DNA of 64,000 bases from Portulaca oleracea. Lineage: Eukaryota > Streptophyta > Magnoliopsida > Caryophyllales > Portulacaceae. The notes beneath the pieces are model-generated. The model was not told the origin of the DNA. It was given only the letters and a program-made list of their open reading frames with translations, and searched no databases. The stretch covers positions 2,271,523 through 2,335,522 of the forward strand of contig CM055877.1 of the NCBI GenBank assembly GCA_029582165.1. The letters are read 5' to 3'. This document shows, one piece after another, positions 58,257 through 64,000 of the stretch. Both the position numbers and the translations under genes were made by a program. Each line of letters starts with the position of its first letter. Within the stretch, counting starts at the first letter, position 1.

Positions 58257-61200
58257 TCAGTCAAAACCAAGCCGACATATCGGATTCCTCTTGATGAGAC
58301 TCAAATCAACCTACAAAGCAAGAAAAGATCGGACTTCAGCATATTTTTAACTCTGTTCGAACCAGATCTTTTTTTCAGAATCGAGACTAAAATTACCTTG
58401 TGTCCAAATAAATCACGGATATTATTGATGCTATTCAATATCATTGTAGGCCTGTGTCAACAAAGCACAAAAACTTCAGTTTTTCAGCCAACTCGTCATA
58501 ATTCTTGTTTTGGTTACAGTAGGAAGGCCAGATTCAGAAGGACCAACTAGAAAATGAAAAAGCAATACTAGGGCTGTCAAAAAACTATCCAACCCGGATT
58601 AATTTTTCATCCATAGTCCATTTTCTGTAGACCAGGAATGACCCGAACCCGAATATTTGACAGCTCTAGAGGTAATATATGAACTAGCTACAAATTGATA
58701 GTTTTATTGATAACTTTTTCTCACCTCTCGAGGGACAAGCCCCATGCGATAACTCGGACATCTTCTGGCAGGCCCATTGGACGCAACATTTCAGGTCTGA
58801 ACATCCCGGAGTTTCCTATCTCCACCCACTTCCCGAACCCTTCATGATAGCTGGTAAAAGTACAGATCAGAACCATTTACAGGGGGTATCATAGTGGTCA
58901 TCAAGAAAATACTCGAGCACTAGCACCATATCTGAAGATCAATCTTTTACCTGAATATCTCCATACTAGGTTCCGTGTAAGGATTATAAGCAGGCTTGAA
59001 GCGAAGTTTCGACATTCCTGCATACATCATAGGAAGGGAGGTTAATTTACTTCGTGTAGCGTTGGTGATCATGATTAAAATTGAACATCAAATATTTACG
59101 TTTTAACTTCTTTTAACGACAAAAAGGTTTCAAGTCATTTGCACTACAGACAAAGAATCACCCGGAACATCCTTGATGTCTCGACAAGCACAAAAGAAAT
59201 TAGAAATAAGCAGCAAACAGGCAAACAGATCAATACCTAGACGCGAAAAGAAATCGTCCAGGACGCCAATGAGATCCCCCAGTGTTAGCCCTCGATCACA
59301 TACAAGACCTGCAATAATGGTAGCAGCAGACGGTCAGTGATCCACTGGAAAACATTAAATATGTACCGGTCAACCACAGATTTCCGGTCGCAAGAAAGAA
59401 GATATCTAACTTTTACCATAATGAGGGATTCAAATTTTTTAATTACTATATAAATTAGGTTTTAAGTCTTTAGAATATATCATACTGGACATCTTTGTTA
59501 GCTGGAGACACCCTGGCTAAAGGCTTCAGCAAGGAAGCAGGTGCCTCAGTCAGTTTACTCAAAGGATGACAGAAGGAAGCAGGGAATGTGCCTTGGTACA
59601 ACATGGAGTGGCACAAATTCAGGACGCAAAAATCCAGCTTCATTATTTGGATGGCAGTAGAACGGACCGTGGGACCGTAAGAACTATAGGTAGAATTCAT
59701 ATCTTTTGAACTCCAACATGAGTTAATTCATGCAATCTGTGGCAGTAGAAGGGACGGTAAGAACTAAAGATAGAATTCATATGTTTTAAACCACATGATT
59801 GGAATATGATGGAAATATTTTTCTGATTACTTGAAAAGAATAATGGAAATGTAACCACAAAATATGGGGGGAGCAGGGGGAACTATTTCATTTCAACAAA
59901 AAATCAGCTGGCTAATCCAGTACAAGTATTTTCAAACATTATGTTAGTTTCTTAAAGGCACTTAAACAGACGTAAGAAAAGTAATAGCCAAGGTCTCATA
60001 CCTTCTATCTGGTGGAATTCAGCCAAATGTGTCCGATCAACAGCTTCATTTCTGAAAACACGATCTATAGAGAAATACTTTTTGGGAGCGAAGGGTTTCT
60101 ACAACAATGATGAATATTTAAAGGCAAAAGAAAAAAATTGGTCAAGAGGCAAACCAAAATAATGAAAAGGAAAACTTCAGAAAACATTCTATATTCAAAA
60201 ACTAAGAATGAATTAAACAAAGAGGACAAAAACTACTTGAATAATAGTTACCCAATAACATTGATTACAAGAATAAGTTATAGAAGAATATCAGTGCAAA
60301 TTGAGAACCTACACAACAAATGCAACTTCTCTCTTGAAACCAAATCTATATCCTTCAATTAGTCGATTTTACAAACTAACTTTGAGATATTCACATGCAA
60401 GAAGCAAACAAATTAGAACAATCTAAGCCAGACAGCTTTATGTTAAGCGGCCACAATGGAGGCTACCTGTGCAAGGGCATAGAGCATTCTGGATGAAACA
60501 GCTGTTGTGTGTGTCCGCAACAAATTTTTGTTTGCTTCCTCTCTTTTCCAAACATATCCATATCTACAATGAACATATAGTTTATAAATAAAAGAACGCA
60601 GAAAGTATAGCATTGACATGCTACAACCACTAGATCAAGGACATAGCATATGCCATAGGGGAAGAGGAAAAAATAGTTCAAGGACAAAAAACAAACACAT
60701 ACCCTCTTGACTCATAGCCTCCAGACTCGTGAACAGTCTTTACCCTCTCAACGTAATCCTCAGGCAGCTCATTCGTAGAGGAAGGTGCTGCAGACAGCAA
60801 TAACAAGATGGGATAAGCAAGGTAGCAGATATTCAAAAAGCCAATCTCATGAAAGTTTTAACCACAATGAACTCAGGGAAATGATCCAACACTTCTAAAC
60901 AAAACATTCGAAGTGTCTCATGCGAACCTAACCACACTTCTTTTTTATACTATACAGTAAACGTAAAATATTCACAAAAAAGAGCCACCTATAAGAAAGG
61001 ATGCCGACAAGCATCTCGAAAAAGGCTAATCACAAGCCAAAAAAGGTAACAACAAAATCAATTATATCAAACGAAAAAGAAAAATAAAACCCTCCTCATC
61101 CTAAAGAATGAGGTCTTGAGCCTTCAAGCACAGAAGCAGAAGTGAGGTTTCAACCTCATCAAAAACTCTTCTTCCATAATACACATATACTGTTCTCTAA

Positions 61201-64000
61201 CTTCCCCACCCTGAGCACAGAATTATCCCAACTCCTGTATATCTAGCCAAGTAGTTACACATAACTACCTCCGACAAGCTCTTCCAAGATACATACCAAT
61301 TTGACAACACAATTGCTATTTTATATATTCAGCAAAGAGCTAGACAGTGGTCAGTTTTTATAAGTTCAAAGTGGACATCATCCAGAACTGGACTACTGTC
61401 GCCAGGAGCATGGTTTGTGCAGCCCTTAAACTGTCATTTTTTTAAACCTCCAGGGAATGCAATGTCACAAGAACACTAATCGTGACATGTGTCAAAAAAG
61501 TCAAGGTGCAATACAAATTTCCAGATTTGGTAATGGCCAATATAATACAAAAATTAACCAAGGCTACTATCATGGTAGATAATGACTAACCTTGTAGGAA
61601 GAACGTATCATGTGAATCCCGGGCTGGGTGTTGTTGTGGCTGGAACAAAGCATCAAAGTTCCAGAAGCTGAAATACAAAACCAGTAAAGACATTAGAACC
61701 TGCTTATTTGTGTATTAGACACAATACAAGGATACACCAAAAAGAAAATGGAAAAAAGGCGGTTGGGAGGGAATGTCAAGGCTTGCAAGCAGAGCTAGTA
61801 GGCCTTCTTTAGGCACTCCTCTCAAATGCAAAGTGGCGTGGGATCCTATTGCGGAAATATTCCATACCAGATTACCTGGTTGGAGATCAAAGCTTTTCTC
61901 CAAATGATTGGAAACCATTAGAACTTAACTTTCTCAAGAAGCCCAGATGATTGAGAACGGGAAAGTTGTTCAATTTGTCAGTCTTGCTATCTAATATTAC
62001 GGTAGCTCTTGAAGGCAATGATGACATCATTTGGCCTCTTAACACAAGTGGGCAGCTTACTGTGAATAGTTTATACAAAGAGAAGATCATGGAGCTGCCT
62101 GAGAGAGACTTTTCACACCAAGCTGTTTGGAAGTCTAAAGCTCCCACTAAAGTTTGTTTTATTGCTTAGGCAGACACCAAAGGAAAGATAACCACTGGAG
62201 ACATGCTTAAACAGAGAGACCATCATTCACTTGCCTTCTCGGAAATTATCAGCTTAGAAACCATAAATAATGATAGCATATGGTGGGAGAAGGCCCAAGC
62301 TTTTCCAGCATTCAGCATGGCAAGAAGACACCAACATAAATCATGAGAAAAGACAGAACCAAATCCACTTTCATCAAGTCTGTGACAATTCTAAGGCATC
62401 GACAACATATAACAGTGTAGCTGAAACTAAGCAGGTTATTAATAAAACAAAATTATGAAAGATAAATGACTACATAAGTACCTGCTTTCGACAAAATTGT
62501 TTGTAGGCATTTCCTCAAAGCTGCATTATACAAAAGCCAGTGTGAAGAGTTCCACAAATTGATCAATAAACATTTTGTAAAGAATATCTTCCACAAGAAA
62601 ACACAATTAAAAATTAAATCAATAAAGCAGAAGCATAGACTCCTACCCCATCTGAAGGAAAATGGTCTTAAATTGTTGCCGTACCTGAATTATTGAGATA
62701 TGTGGAAGTTAATTCACCAAGCCATCAATAAACCAGATTTTAAAAAATGATGGGTCAAGATGAGAAGAACCAAACAAAGTGTTACTGTGCATATCTTCAT
62801 AGGAAGAGTCATGTGTCATTAATTACAACTCAAACAAACAAGAAGCACAATGTCACATTAAGATCTTGCACCCGCTTATGGACAGAGCATTCCATATATT
62901 TAGATATTTTATCAACGGAGCAGCCCAGAGGCTCATCGACATCATATTCCCATTTCACAAAGAACGGCTTTTCATCTTCATTTTCTTTCATAGGAAGAGA
63001 CACAAATCTTTCAAAGGAAGAGTCAGACGTCACATCAATTATGACTCAAACAAATAGCAAGCACAATGTCACCTTAAATATTGTACCCGCTTATGGACAC
63101 AGTACCCCATATATTTGGATAAATATTTAATCAACGGAGCAGCTCAGAGGATCAAACCAAACCCAAAACCAATACTCCGAAATCCTGCCCAGGACAGGTA
63201 AGGAGGGGTCGGATGTAGCAATCTTACCCCCTAAATTTGGCAATTTAGAGACCGGATCCAATTGACCTAAGATTTAGAAACCATTCACCACCTACTATTC
63301 CATGGAAAAGAATCATTGAAGTTTATATGCCAGTTTCACAAAGAACGATTTTCCTCTTCATTTTCTAACCAGGCATGAGGTATCCAGTATCCACCTTACA
63401 ATCCACTCCCAAAAAATATTCTATAGCTTACTAGCTGAACCCCCCCCCCCCCCCCGGGTGGGGTTTTTAAGTCAATCACTGCATAGACAGTTCAAAAGCA
63501 CAATAAGCCACATACATTCAGCAATTACAAAACTATAAAAGAGATTGCACAGAGAAAATAAGAGCCCACAGCATAACCTTGAGCAAGGGATGCAAGTGAC
63601 CACCTTCAGGTGGAAGACCTTTAGCATTGAAGTTGTACTCTTTAAGCTCTAGATCCCTCCAGTCACCCCTTCAGGTAATAGATCCAGTGTCAGTAAGCTC
63701 AAGTGCAATTAAAATATATTCTGCACCACATTTACAGAAGCAGAACTAATTCACTCCACAAGATTTTGCCCCAAACAAGCAAGTTCTGTGGATCCAGAGC
63801 GTAAGACTAAATTAGATGACTATGTTGCTGCTTGTAGCTGAGTACTCATGGCAACAATGAGATGTAATGTACGTCATCATGCCCTCTTTTCTATGCAGGA
63901 ATGCAATACCTTTGCAAATGCTCACGTGTCAGATCTGTTGCTGCTTTCTTTCTTTTTGGAGCATAGTTAGGCCCCTTTCGGACTGAGTATCCCTTCCAAG
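58257..64000 (-). CDS. Cytosolic phenylalanyl-tRNA synthetase alpha subunit, 3' part
   Basis: Thirteen exons on the minus strand: 64000-63910 (continues off the window), 63668-63578, 62684-62647, 62520-62482, 61667-61591, 60787-60703, 60563-60467, 60098-60002, 59308-59237, 59017-58951, 58850-58725, 58451-58397, 58310-58257. Phase closes at every junction, giving the last 328 residues, about two-thirds of the usual length. It charges tRNA-Phe as part of an alpha2-beta2 enzyme. The class II core is present: [15 protein letters not shown] (motif 1 side), [19 protein letters not shown] (motif 2) and [19 protein letters not shown] with a motif 3 Arg (GLSLER). The C-terminus is [13 protein letters not shown]. 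The N-terminal tRNA-binding part lies outside the window. Introns carry a LINE relic and a copy of the tRNA-Glu flank repeat. Confidence 0.95.
61951..62240 (+). pseudogene. LINE zf-RVT remnant in a PheRS intron
   Basis: Opposite to the host gene, the plus strand reads [28 protein letters not shown], then an in-frame TAG where Trp is expected, then [20 protein letters not shown]. This is the zinc-binding region that follows the reverse transcriptase in plant LINEs. It is isolated and dead. It lies in the intron between 61667 and 62482. Confidence 0.75.
63440..63455. repeat. Poly-C run of 16 in a PheRS intron
   Basis: C tract followed at once by GGGTGGGG, so a short hairpin is possible. It lies in the intron between 62684 and 63578. 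Length may be imprecise. Confidence 0.9.

Noticed and set aside
1..64000. CRISPR arrays, bacterial operons or phage genes
   Set aside because: No regularly spaced palindromic repeats with unique spacers and no prokaryotic gene layout. The tandem repeats at 16145 and 17224 have other explanations.

Overview
The window is nuclear DNA from a eudicot plant. The signs are multi-exon genes with GT-AG introns in AT-rich DNA, plant-specific families (R2R3-MYB, CYP706-type P450s, plant copper amine oxidase), an intron-containing elongator tRNA-Met, and a dense load of plant transposons (Stowaway- and Tourist-like MITEs, Cassandra TRIMs, copia, LINEs). I cannot name the species from the sequence alone.

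Six protein genes are supported, five of them complete. (1) An R2R3-MYB of the MYB20/42/43/85 type (11.3-13.0 kb, +). (2, 3) Two tandem cytochrome P450 genes of CYP706 type, each with three exons (21.6-24.5 and 26.7-30.8 kb, +). (4) A five-exon copper-containing amine oxidase with an N-terminal membrane anchor (33.1-39.1 kb, -). (5) A ten-exon mevalonate diphosphate decarboxylase (48.4-54.4 kb, +). (6) The 3' thirteen exons of the cytosolic phenylalanyl-tRNA synthetase alpha subunit (58.3-64.0 kb, -), which runs off the right edge. I rebuilt each model from splice sites; phase closes across every intron and the protein lengths fit the families. RNA genes are one elongator tRNA-Met with an intron, two tRNA-Glu(CTC) genes in a degenerate 1.5-kb tandem duplication, and one decayed tRNA-Glu copy.

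The DNA between genes is mostly transposon remains. At 0-11 kb: LTR-like sequence, tRNA-Met-primed TRIM fragments, a complete Cassandra TRIM carrying 5S-rRNA-like sequence, an LTR with a nested MULE-type MITE, a LINE tail with a 12-bp target duplication, and Stowaway MITEs. At 13-21 kb: a Tourist-like MITE, a LINE remnant, and a tandem Cassandra array. At 24.5-26.7 kb: a LINE remnant, then a 0.9-kb terminal-inverted-repeat element with GC-rich palindromes that ends 15 bp before the TATA-like box of the second P450 gene. At 40-48 kb: a frameshifted coding relic, a 3.1-kb solo LTR inside the 3' LTR of a broken copia element, and nested MITEs. Introns of the P450 and amine oxidase genes carry several MITEs.

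The genes do not form an obvious operon-like unit. Two P450s of a family that includes sesquiterpene oxidases lie about 18 kb from a mevalonate-pathway enzyme; this may be chance. I found no clearly new system. The most informative features are the 5S-bearing Cassandra elements, the nested LTRs, and the MITE at the P450 promoter.
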